Below, piece after piece: positions 52,484 through 59,336 of a stretch of DNA of 62,247 nucleotides (position 1 is its first letter; each line of letters begins with the position of its first letter). The notes under the pieces are model-generated. The model saw only the letters and a program-made list of their open reading frames with translations. It made no database searches and was not told the DNA's origin. The stretch is taken from positions 1 through 62,247 of the forward strand of contig CAUJDN010000063.1 in the NCBI GenBank assembly GCA_963169195.1, read 5' to 3'. The translations under genes were made by a program, and so were the position numbers. This DNA is from Acidobacteriota bacterium. GTDB lineage: Bacteria; Acidobacteriota; Vicinamibacteria; Vicinamibacterales; UBA2999.

Positions 52484-54496
52484 TCAGGACGCGCTGACCT
52501 CGGTGGACACGCGGTCCACCACCGTCCGGATCTCCGACGGTGCCACCGCCTCCGGCCGTTGCCGGATGAACTGCTCGTGCACGATCTGCGTGGACAGCAC
52601 GCCCACCACACCCATGTTGTCCGCGTTCGAGAACTGCCCGCCCGCCGCACGCGAGGCGCACTTGGCGAGGAGTTGCCGCACGGCGTCGGGATCGAAGCAG
52701 CCCGCGTCCTTCACCGCTTCCGGGCTGGCGAACTCGACCATCCAGTCCTGCGCTGCCGGCGTCGCGAACGACAGCGCATCCGGCGCGCGGTAGGGCTGCT
52801 TGGGCCGCTGGAGAATCACCGAGGGCACCAGATCCTTCGCCGCGCGCTTCAGCACGTGCTTCTCGTCGAGCACGCGGAGCTTGTAGGCTGGCGGCAGCGA
52901 CTCGGCCAGGGCCGCCACGCGCCGATCGAGGAACGGGAAGCGGCCTTCCACCGAGTGGGCCATCAGCATGCGATCGCCCTGAGACGAGAGGAGATAACCC
53001 GAGAGCAGGGTCTGAACCTCCAGATACTGATCCTGTGCCAGCGGTGTCCATCGCGAGAACTCGGGCGGAAGCCTCGACAGGAGCGCGTCTCGCGCGTCCA
53101 CACGCGCCGCCCGCTCGCGCAGGTCGCGCGAGAACAGCCGCTTCAGGGCACTCGTGCTGCTCCATCGGGGATCGTGACCGAAGCCGGGGGCGAAGCGCCG
53201 CTCGAGCCCGCGACCGAAGAACTGGCGCGCGACGGCCTCCTGCGCCACCGGCGACCGTTCCAGGTACGGGTAGAGACGCGCCAGCAGCCGTGGCCGCCAC
53301 CTCGACGCCGGCCGAGCGCCCCAGAAGCGACGGACCTTCGCCTCGCGGAACAGGTCGTAGCCCGCGAACAGCTCGTCGGCGCCCTCGCCCGTCAGCACCA
53401 CCTTGATGCCAGCGTCGCGCACCAGCTTCGAGAGGAGATACAGGGGCGCCGGCGCCGTACGGAGGACGGGCCGCTCCGCGTGCCGCACGACGTCGGGGAA
53501 CACGCGGGCGATGTCGCTTCGCGAGACCACGACCTCGTGGTGCGCACTCCCCAGCCGCTCGGCCATCGCCCGCTGGAACGTGGTCTCGTCGTACTCGGCG
53601 TCCTCGAAACGCAGCGAGAAGGTGGAAAACTTCGAGCCCTTGGCATGCAGGCCCAGCACCGCCGTGAGCGAGCTGTCCAGCCCGCCCGACAGGTAGCTCC
53701 CCACCGGCACGTCAGCACGCAGCATCCGCAGGCGCGTCGCCTCCGACAGCGCCGCCCGCACTTCCTCCGCGGCGTCCTCCAGCGTGCCCGTGTAGCGACC
53801 CAGCTCCCCCAGGGGAAAGCCCGGCTCGTAGGAACGGTACCGGCGGACGCTCGTCGGCGTGTAGACGCACACCGTGCCTGGCTCGATCTCCTGGATGCCC
53901 TCGAATACGGTCTGCGGGGCGACGGGGCACCAGAACGTGAACACCTGATCCAGCCCGGCCGGGTCGAAGCGCCGCGGCAGCGACGGAACCGCTGCGAAGA
54001 GCGCCTTCACCTCGCTCGCGAACAGCACCCGCCCGTCGTGCTCGGTCACGTAGAGCGGACGCACACCGAACGGGTCGCGAGCCAGGACCAGCTCGTGGCG
54101 TCCGCTGTCCCAAAGGCCCACCGCCCACTGGCCGTTGAAGCGGCGAAACGCATCCGCGCCCCATTCCTCGTACGCATGGACGATGACTTCGGTGTCGCTA
54201 CGGGTGCGGAAGGTGTGGCCACGGACGACGAGCTCGTTCCGCAGTTCCACGTAATTGAAAATCTCGCCGTTGAAGGCAATCCAGAGGACGCCGCCCTCGC
54301 TCGTGAGCGGCTGCTGCCCCGTGGCCAGGTCGATGATGGACAGGCGCGCGTGTGCGAGGCCGGCACGGCGGTCGCGGTAGAGGCCGAATTCGTCCGGACC
54401 GCGATGGCGCAGCGCGCCCGCCATCACCCCGAGCTGGTCGAGGGCGGGCGGTGGAAGATCCGCACGCCGATTCATCACGCCGGCGATGCCGCACAT
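52484..54496 (-). CDS. Asparagine synthetase B-type amidotransferase (glutamine-hydrolysing)
   Basis: A 670-residue second AsnB-type enzyme. It begins MCGIAGVMNRRAD (Cys2 nucleophile) and has FNGEIFNYVELRNELVVRG and RDPFGVRPLYVTEHDG. The synthetase domain contains SYLSGGLDSSLTAVLGL (PP-loop, about 260) and LTGEGADELFAGYDLF. ATG 54496 is supported by the MCGIAG start, but no ribosome binding site is seen. The 5' leader instead has four decamer repeats (54501-54540). It could make asparagine or, more likely here, amidate a sugar acid in the EPS. It lies downstream of the NAD synthetase-like gene, with one of the two structured repeat elements between. Confidence 0.9.
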   Translation of the reverse strand: MCGIAGVMNRRADLPPPALDQLGVMAGALRHRGPDEFGLYRDRRAGLAHARLSIIDLATGQQPLTSEGGVLWIAFNGEIFNYVELRNELVVRGHTFRTRSDTEVIVHAYEEWGADAFRRFNGQWAVGLWDSGRHELVLARDPFGVRPLYVTEHDGRVLFASEVKALFAAVPSLPRRFDPAGLDQVFTFWCPVAPQTVFEGIQEIEPGTVCVYTPTSVRRYRSYEPGFPLGELGRYTGTLEDAAEEVRAALSEATRLRMLRADVPVGSYLSGGLDSSLTAVLGLHAKGSKFSTFSLRFEDAEYDETTFQRAMAERLGSAHHEVVVSRSDIARVFPDVVRHAERPVLRTAPAPLYLLSKLVRDAGIKVVLTGEGADELFAGYDLFREAKVRRFWGARPASRWRPRLLARLYPYLERSPVAQEAVARQFFGRGLERRFAPGFGHDPRWSSTSALKRLFSRDLRERAARVDARDALLSRLPPEFSRWTPLAQDQYLEVQTLLSGYLLSSQGDRMLMAHSVEGRFPFLDRRVAALAESLPPAYKLRVLDEKHVLKRAAKDLVPSVILQRPKQPYRAPDALSFATPAAQDWMVEFASPEAVKDAGCFDPDAVRQLLAKCASRAAGGQFSNADNMGVVGVLSTQIVHEQFIRQRPEAVAPSEIRTVVDRVSTEVSAS

Positions 54497-54500
54497 ATCA

Positions 54501-54540
54501 GTCCGGTGCGATCGGGTGCGAACGGGTGCGCGCGGGTGCG
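54501..54540 (+). repeat. Four tandem ten-base repeats in the AsnB leader
   Basis: Decamers GTCCGGTGCG, ATCGGGTGCG, AACGGGTGCG and CGCGGGTGCG follow each other without gaps, sharing GGTGCG at the end of each. They begin four bases upstream of the AsnB start codon (ATG 54496, minus strand), so they lie in its leader or promoter. There is no ribosome binding site in between. Confidence 0.85.
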
Positions 54541-54560
54541 TGAGGCTTCGCCGGAAGGTG

Positions 54561-54751
54561 CTGCGCAGGGACCGTCACTCGCAGATCGTTGGAGGTCGGC
54601 CGCGTCTCTTCCGACAACCACGCCGGAGCGCTCGACCCGGCATGTCTGGGCCCTGCGAAGCCAGGCGAGTTCGCCCAAGAGCTGTGCCGCTGCGTAGGCA
54701 TGGTTGACCGGCCGACCGACCGGTCTGCGGGGGACGGTCCGTGCGTCAGCA
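54561..54751. repeat. Structured repeat element, copy A
   Basis: About 190 bases bounded by inverted arms (54561-54602 and 54709-54751) that pair over most of 42 bases. The inside shares AGAnCGTTGGAGGTnGGCCG, TCCGACAA and TTGACCGGCCGAC with copy B at 59141-59328. The middle holds a small hairpin (GGCGAGTTCGCC, 54664-54675). The outer 20 bases of the arms differ from copy B but still pair. It may be a mobile palindromic element or a structured RNA. Confidence 0.75.
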
Positions 54752-54755
54752 CCCG

Positions 54756-55769
54756 CTAGCCCCTGATCTCCGGCACGGACTCCGCCAGCAGCGGCCTCGC
54801 ATGCAGGTATGCCGTCGTCCGGCGCTTCTGGTCGATGTCGCGATAGACGCGCTCGACCTGCTCGGCCGTCAGGCCGATCGCGGCCGCCACCTCGGCGGCG
54901 GGGACGCTGTGATTGCGGCCATACAGGCACAGATCCATCTGCGCGTACGGCAGCGCGAAGTAGAACTCCTCCTGCGTCTGCGGCAGCGAGAACGTGTCCG
55001 TGGTCGGCGGGCGGCGGCGAATCTCCTCCGGGACACCGACGTACTCGGCCAGCGCGTAGACCTGCGACTTGTAGAGGTGCGCGATGGGTTTCAGGTCCGC
55101 TGCACCGTCACCGAGCTTCACGAAGAAACCCTGGTCGTACTCGAGCCGGTTCGGCGTGCCCGCGACGGCATAGTTCAGCCGGTCCGCGTGGTAGTACTCC
55201 ATCATCTTTCGCACGCGCTGCTTGAAGTTGGTCGCAGCGACGATCTGCAGATACGCGGCCGGCGACATCCGGGAAGTCCGCCGTTCGCCGCCCGGGCTCT
55301 CCACCGTCAGCTCCGACACGTTCAGTCGATCGGTGTCGAGGATCGACGGCAGCGTGATCTTGTGACGGTCGTGCTCGCCGTAGTCCGGGAACACCATGCG
55401 GATCGCCTCGATCTGGCGCCTGTAGCAGCCGGCCGCCTCGAGAATGGGTGCAATATCCTCCAGCAGCGTGGGCACGCCAAGCTTCGTGCTGAGCATGCGC
55501 CCGAGCTGTTCCGACTCCGGCGACGAGGCGCGCTCGGGCATCAGCAGTACCTGGACACGGTCCGGGCCAAGCGCCCGAACGCAGAGACACGACACGACCG
55601 AGCTGTCGATGCCGCCCGACAGCCCGACCACGACGCCGCGGCGTCGGAGGCCGGTCACCTGGCGGCGGATGGCCTGCTCGATGGCGTCGGCTGTCGTCCG
55701 GGGATCGATGGCCAGAACGGAGGCGGAGAAGTTGGGCACGGAGACCTTTTCTGCGATGCGCGGGCTCAC
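54756..55769 (-). CDS. NAD synthetase-like protein (ammonia-dependent NadE family)
   Basis: A 337-residue ATP pyrophosphatase. The PP-loop VVVGLSGGIDSSVVSCLC (about 46) is followed by MPERASSPESEQLGRML. ATNFKQRVRKMMEYYHADRL, YAVAGTPNRLEYDQGFFVKL and GDGAADLKPIAHLYKSQVYA match NAD synthetase. NadE makes NAD from deamido-NAD and ammonia. In this context an EPS amidation role is also possible, since NadE-like enzymes occur in glycan loci. The start is GTG 55769 or GTG 55739 (MPNFSASVLAID); the latter is closer to the usual start. It lies upstream of the AsnB gene, so both may share a substrate. There is no glutaminase domain. Confidence 0.85.
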   Translation of the reverse strand: MSPRIAEKVSVPNFSASVLAIDPRTTADAIEQAIRRQVTGLRRRGVVVGLSGGIDSSVVSCLCVRALGPDRVQVLLMPERASSPESEQLGRMLSTKLGVPTLLEDIAPILEAAGCYRRQIEAIRMVFPDYGEHDRHKITLPSILDTDRLNVSELTVESPGGERRTSRMSPAAYLQIVAATNFKQRVRKMMEYYHADRLNYAVAGTPNRLEYDQGFFVKLGDGAADLKPIAHLYKSQVYALAEYVGVPEEIRRRPPTTDTFSLPQTQEEFYFALPYAQMDLCLYGRNHSVPAAEVAAAIGLTAEQVERVYRDIDQKRRTTAYLHARPLLAESVPEIRG

Positions 55770-55941
55770 AGAGCAATTCCCCTTCCCGCACCCGGCCGTT
55801 CAGGCGAGGGGAAGGTGCTTACGACAAGTCATTGTCCTGAAACAACTTACGGAATGCAAGCCGGGGCGGGGCCCGAGGGAGAACCTGGCGGAATGCCGTC
55901 TCAATCGAGGAATTTTGTCCGTGGCGATCGAAACAACGACT

Positions 55942-56175
55942 TCAACTCCGCCCATGCGTGGCGACGAGTGAAGTCCTGGCCGGAAGTCGGGGCTGCGACG
56001 TCGATTCACCTGGCGCGACCTCCGGCACCGCCCGTCCCGCCTTGCGAGGACGCGAGCGGAAGCGGAAGCTGAGCGCGATGAGCACGGCGCCGAGACCCAG
56101 GAGTGCCAGCGGCTCGGAAGCCTGAGATGCCACGTCGAGCCACGGACGCACTGATTCGGCAAGTGGAGAAAGCAT
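55942..56175 (-). CDS. Small protein with PEP-CTERM-like sorting signal
   Basis: A 77-residue protein (ATG 56175). A short hydrophilic N-terminus is followed by ASEPLALLGLGAVLIALSF and then basic FRSRPRK. This is the layout of a PEP-CTERM domain: an EP motif after a small residue, a short membrane segment and an arginine-rich tail. Unusually, about 32 residues follow the basic cluster, so a mature target would have a cytoplasmic tail. No ribosome binding site or signal peptide is seen. It may be a genuine small gene, a fragment of an exosortase substrate, or a chance frame. Its place between an EPS-linked AAA regulator and the NAD synthetase-like gene supports a link to sorting. Confidence 0.45.
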   Translation of the reverse strand: MLSPLAESVRPWLDVASQASEPLALLGLGAVLIALSFRFRSRPRKAGRAVPEVAPGESTSQPRLPARTSLVATHGRS

Positions 56176-56424
56176 TGTCGTTTTTTGAGCCTACACCGGA
56201 CTTACTAGCAATTGTCGATCCAACGCTGACAGGAGGTGGCGACACGTGCCGCTGCCCTGGACACAGAGCGATTCCCCTCAATCGAATTCGCGGATCTCTT
56301 TGCCAACAGGCAACTAAGCGTTCGGGCGTTGCACGGTTCTTGAACGCCTGACTTCCTTGGTTTGGAGGCCTTTAGTCACCCCATTGGCAGATTGTGTAAT
56401 GGACAAGGCGGCACACGGCGAACC
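56176..56424. other. Intergenic region, 249 bases
   Basis: Region between the small PEP-CTERM-like gene and the AAA regulator, both on the minus strand. GCGTTC and GAACGC (56310-56345) could pair weakly, but no clear terminator is seen. The region is relatively A/T-rich for this window. Confidence 0.4.
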
Positions 56425-57540
56425 TCATCGTTCCCGTGAGGTCAGCTCGCACCCGTACCGCCGGAGGAAACTGACGAACTTCCGCTGATCCGAGGCCGGC
56501 ATATTGAGGAGACGGATCAGGGTCCCGTAGTTGCCCCGTGACGACTGCAGCCCACGCCGCACCATGTCGCGCAGGTCCGTCCGCGTAATCTCCCGCTGCA
56601 TGAACATCGGGTACACCGCAGACCAGAAGCTTTCGCCACTCCGCACGATCCGCATGAACAGATCCTCGCCGACGGTCCGGCGCCGTTCGCGCGCGGTACG
56701 GGCGCCCCCCGGGCGGCGCGGGCGAATGCCGACCGGGAGATCCTCCGCGCCGATCCATTCGGTTTCCGCCGACATCACGAGGCGCTCGACCACCTGGCGC
56801 AGCTCCCGCACGTTCCCCGGCCAGGAGTAGGCCTCCAGCGCGCTGTGCGCCTCGAGCGTGAACGTCACCGGGCGCCGCGCATCGCCCGTCAAGGCCACAC
56901 GTGCGAAGTAGTCCACCAGAACCGGAATGTCGTCGCGACGGTCCCTCAGGGATGGAGCGGACATCTCGCTGGCGGTCAGGCACGATCGCAGGCCTTCGCG
57001 GAACAGCCCCTCACCGACCCGCGCCTCGAGGCGCACGCTCGTCGTAGCCAGGATGCGCACGTCGGAAAGCGTACCGGAGCCAATCGTCCCGACGCGATGG
57101 ACCTCGCCGCTCTCGAGGAAGCGAAGCAGGAGGCCCTGCGTGCGCAGCGTCATCTCTTCGACGTCTTCGAGCAGCACGGTGCCACCATGCGCGCCGTCCA
57201 GCACGCCCATTCTGTCGCTCGACGCACCGATGACACTGCCCTTGACGCAGCCGAAGAGCTCGATTTCGAGTAGGGCTTCGGGAAGTCGGGCGCAGGGAAC
57301 CGCGACAAAGGGCCCCGACGCGCGGGTGCTTGCCGCGTGCACCGCACGGGCCAGCAGCGACTTGCCGGTGCCGGGCTCACCGGTGATGATCGCGGGCGCG
57401 CCGGTCGCCGCCAGGCACGCAATGTCGTGGCGGACGCGGCTGAACGCCGCGCTGTGTCCGATCAGTGGGGGAAGGACGGCGGGCGTGTCCGGGTCGGGCA
57501 CACACTCGTACAGCTCAGCAGCAGCGTAACCCTTGTCCAT
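56425..57540 (-). CDS. AAA regulator of the sigma-54 activator family with altered GAFTGA loop
   Basis: A 371-residue regulator. The AAA core (about 25-255) has Walker A IITGEPGTGKSLLARAVH, Walker B region TVLLEDVEEM and the R-finger region LRDRRDDIPVLVDYF. The loop that contacts sigma-54 (GAFTGA in the family) reads GSVIGA (in LFGCVKGSVIGASS), so contact with sigma-54 is doubtful. There is no receiver or other N-terminal sensor domain; ATG 57540 begins only 25 residues before the core. The C-terminal part (about 270-371) is not a plain Fis-type helix-turn-helix. PrsR-like activators control exosortase-A genes in other bacteria. Its position is consistent with such a role, but the missing motif suggests another mechanism. 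A frame to 57666 is open. Confidence 0.78.
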   Translation of the reverse strand: MDKGYAAAELYECVPDPDTPAVLPPLIGHSAAFSRVRHDIACLAATGAPAIITGEPGTGKSLLARAVHAASTRASGPFVAVPCARLPEALLEIELFGCVKGSVIGASSDRMGVLDGAHGGTVLLEDVEEMTLRTQGLLLRFLESGEVHRVGTIGSGTLSDVRILATTSVRLEARVGEGLFREGLRSCLTASEMSAPSLRDRRDDIPVLVDYFARVALTGDARRPVTFTLEAHSALEAYSWPGNVRELRQVVERLVMSAETEWIGAEDLPVGIRPRRPGGARTARERRRTVGEDLFMRIVRSGESFWSAVYPMFMQREITRTDLRDMVRRGLQSSRGNYGTLIRLLNMPASDQRKFVSFLRRYGCELTSRER

Positions 57541-57618
57541 GGGCGATCGGCTGTAACCGTGCTGCAAACAGACCGCCACCCGCTGTCGAACGCGCAACCT
57601 TGCGCCGTAGGTCCCATA

Positions 57619-57655
57619 ATTGCACGAGATTGCACGAGATGGCACGAGGGCGCAC
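57619..57655 (+). repeat. Ten-base-phased repeats upstream of the AAA regulator
   Basis: ATTGCACGAG, ATTGCACGAG and ATGGCACGAG follow each other, then GGCGCACG. They lie about 80 bases before the regulator start on the minus strand, where they read CGTGC every ten bases. They could be autoregulatory binding sites on one face of the helix. Confidence 0.85.
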
Positions 57656-57730
57656 GGTCTGGTCACCCGCGCACAGGCGGGTGGTGTTCGGCGAGGCCGC
57701 GCACAAAAGTCTCGGCCGCAAGTGACTTCG

Positions 57731-58945
57731 CTATCTCCTGAGCGTCGTCCCCACCAGTTCGGCTACCGCGCCTCCTGTCGTCTGCGCGGCATTCAGGCCA
57801 AGGCGAAAGTCCCTGTCGCTGTAGGTGGCGAACAGGTCCGTCGGTTGATGCCAGTGCGGGTTCCACCCGGAGCCGGTGTGCACGCCGCGCTCGTTCTCCC
57901 GGAGGCTGATGGCGGGCACCAGGTCCATGAACGGGGTGGAATCGGTGTTGGTCATGTGCGGGCCGACCTGCGCGGGGTAGTCCGTGGCGTACAGCTCGTT
58001 CGCGCGGTGGAAGTAGAACGCCAGCTTCATCGCTTCGTCGGCGAGCTTCGCCGTGGACTGGAACTCGATGTTCACGTCCGCCTCGGGGCGCTGGTCAGGG
58101 TCGAGCGTGCCGTCGGCGCGTGGCATGCCGTGGTCCCACATCATCATGTCGTGCTGGATCATCCCGAGCCACTTCGGTTCCGGATAGCGGCCCGAACCCG
58201 GCGGATCCTCCTTGCCCTGCATCGCGTGGCGCTGTGCCACGTACGCGCGCGCGCCGTTCAGGCCCGTCTCCTCGTTGTTCCACAATGCAAAACGGATGGT
58301 GCGATCGGTTACGACGTCCGGCATGCTGAAGATGCGCGCCAGCTCCATCACCAACGCCGTGCCCGATCCGTTGTCGTTGGCCGCCTCGCCCCAGCCATGC
58401 CCGTCCATGTGGGCGCCGATGATGTACATCTCGTTCGGAAACCTCGAGCCGACCTTCGTGCAGTAGACCTGCTCGCGCGGGCCGTTCTTCGCGGGCTCGG
58501 AGTTGAGCGCGCGGAGCCGCTCGTCGGGCTGCTTGATCGGGTCGTTGTTCACGCCGGTGCGCGCGCGCTGGCCGCGCGGCCGTCCGCCGCCGGAGATGCG
58601 TGGCACGCTGCCGGGTGGCGCCGGCTGCTGGCCAGCCGCTCCCGTGCGCGGCTGCGGCGGGGGCGGGTCGTAGACGTACTGCATCCGCTCGGTCGGGCAA
58701 CCGTAGCTCTTCAGCTGCGCCTCGATCCAGTCCACGGCCTTCCGGTTCCGCTCCGTGCCCTGCCGGCGATCCCCGAACTGGGTGAGCCCCTTCACGGTCG
58801 CCTTGTAGTTCTCGAGGCTGAGCCGCGAGATGAGAGTCGCGACGTCGGCCACCTGCGTGGGCGGCGGAACGGTCGGGCCGGACTGGGCCGAGAGCGAGGC
58901 AACGCCCAGAACGAGGGCAGCAACGCTGGGGAGAAGAACACGCAT
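57731..58945 (-). CDS. Secreted M28-family metallopeptidase
   Basis: A 404-residue zinc aminopeptidase-like enzyme. ATG 58945 is followed by a signal peptide (LLPSVAALVLGVASLSAQS). Zinc-ligand motifs are visible: YIIGAHMDGHG (about 173, His and Asp), ANDNGSGTALVMELA (Asp) and FALWNNEETGLNGARAY (Glu-Glu). HTNTD-like HMTNTDSTPF and SGWNPHWHQPTDL lie further on. It probably acts in the periplasm or outside the cell. It stands apart from the EPS operons, on the minus strand with the heptamer array in its leader region. The proline-rich frame upstream of 58945 is an artefact of that repeat. Confidence 0.86.
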   Translation of the reverse strand: MRVLLPSVAALVLGVASLSAQSGPTVPPPTQVADVATLISRLSLENYKATVKGLTQFGDRRQGTERNRKAVDWIEAQLKSYGCPTERMQYVYDPPPPQPRTGAAGQQPAPPGSVPRISGGGRPRGQRARTGVNNDPIKQPDERLRALNSEPAKNGPREQVYCTKVGSRFPNEMYIIGAHMDGHGWGEAANDNGSGTALVMELARIFSMPDVVTDRTIRFALWNNEETGLNGARAYVAQRHAMQGKEDPPGSGRYPEPKWLGMIQHDMMMWDHGMPRADGTLDPDQRPEADVNIEFQSTAKLADEAMKLAFYFHRANELYATDYPAQVGPHMTNTDSTPFMDLVPAISLRENERGVHTGSGWNPHWHQPTDLFATYSDRDFRLGLNAAQTTGGAVAELVGTTLRR

Positions 58946-58990
58946 GGCAGGGCCTCCGAGGGGGATTCTACCCGCTGGGCGGGGCGTAGT

Positions 58991-59069
58991 CTTGGGGGCT
59001 TGGGGCTTGGGGCTTGGGGCTTGGGGCTTGGGGCTTGGGGCTTGGGACTTGGGACTTGGGACTTGGGGG
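58991..59069 (+). repeat. G-rich heptamer tandem array
   Basis: Eleven units in a row: CTTGGGGG, then six CTTGGGG, three CTTGGGA and a final CTTGGGGG. Runs of four guanines every seven bases make a G-quadruplex likely on the plus strand. It lies 46 bases upstream of the M28 peptidase start, so on that gene's strand it is CCCCAAG-rich leader or promoter DNA. Copy number could change by slippage. Confidence 0.92.
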
Positions 59070-59140
59070 AGCCGGCCGCGTCGTGGCGGCCGTGCGCGCG
59101 GGCGCGCCCGTGCGCATGGCTGGCGCGGCTCCGGGTCGCC

Positions 59141-59328
59141 GAGAGGCGACTCCTCGGTGGCCAGACCGTTGGAGGTTGGCCGACTCGCGATCCGACAAAT
59201 GCGCCGTCGGCCGCCACTTGGCCTGTGTGAGCTCGCTGATGCAGGCAAGTTGCCTCGAGTGCTTGTGAACGCCAGAGGCGCGTTTGACCGGCCGACTGAC
59301 CGGTCTGGCTGCCGAGGAGTCGCCTCTC
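59141..59328. repeat. Structured repeat element, copy B
   Basis: About 188 bases bounded by inverted arms: 59141-59182 pairs with 59289-59328 over about 40 bases (GAGAGGCGACTCCTCGG and its complement are exact). Inside, a small hairpin is AGGCAAGTTGCCT (59247-59259). The core matches copy A at 54561-54751. The element sits between the heptamer array and the end of the Nramp-like gene. Confidence 0.78.
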
Positions 59329-59336
59329 AGCGCCCT

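Noticed and set aside
55772..55787. Sigma-54 promoter upstream of the NadE-like gene
   Set aside because: On the minus strand GG, ten bases, then GC with TTGCT is present, but the -24 side is poor and the site would require a start at GTG 55739. It is too weak to list.
58991..59069. CRISPR array
   Set aside because: Units are seven bases with no spacers, and no cas genes are present.
58968..59248. Proline-rich peptide repeats (SPKPQAP) read from the heptamer array
   Set aside because: The frames run through a simple tandem repeat and into the inverted element, and have no start or family support.
59141..59328. Integron attC site
   Set aside because: The arms are long and nearly perfect, and the ends lack the GTTRRRY/RYYYAAC core sites; no integrase is seen.
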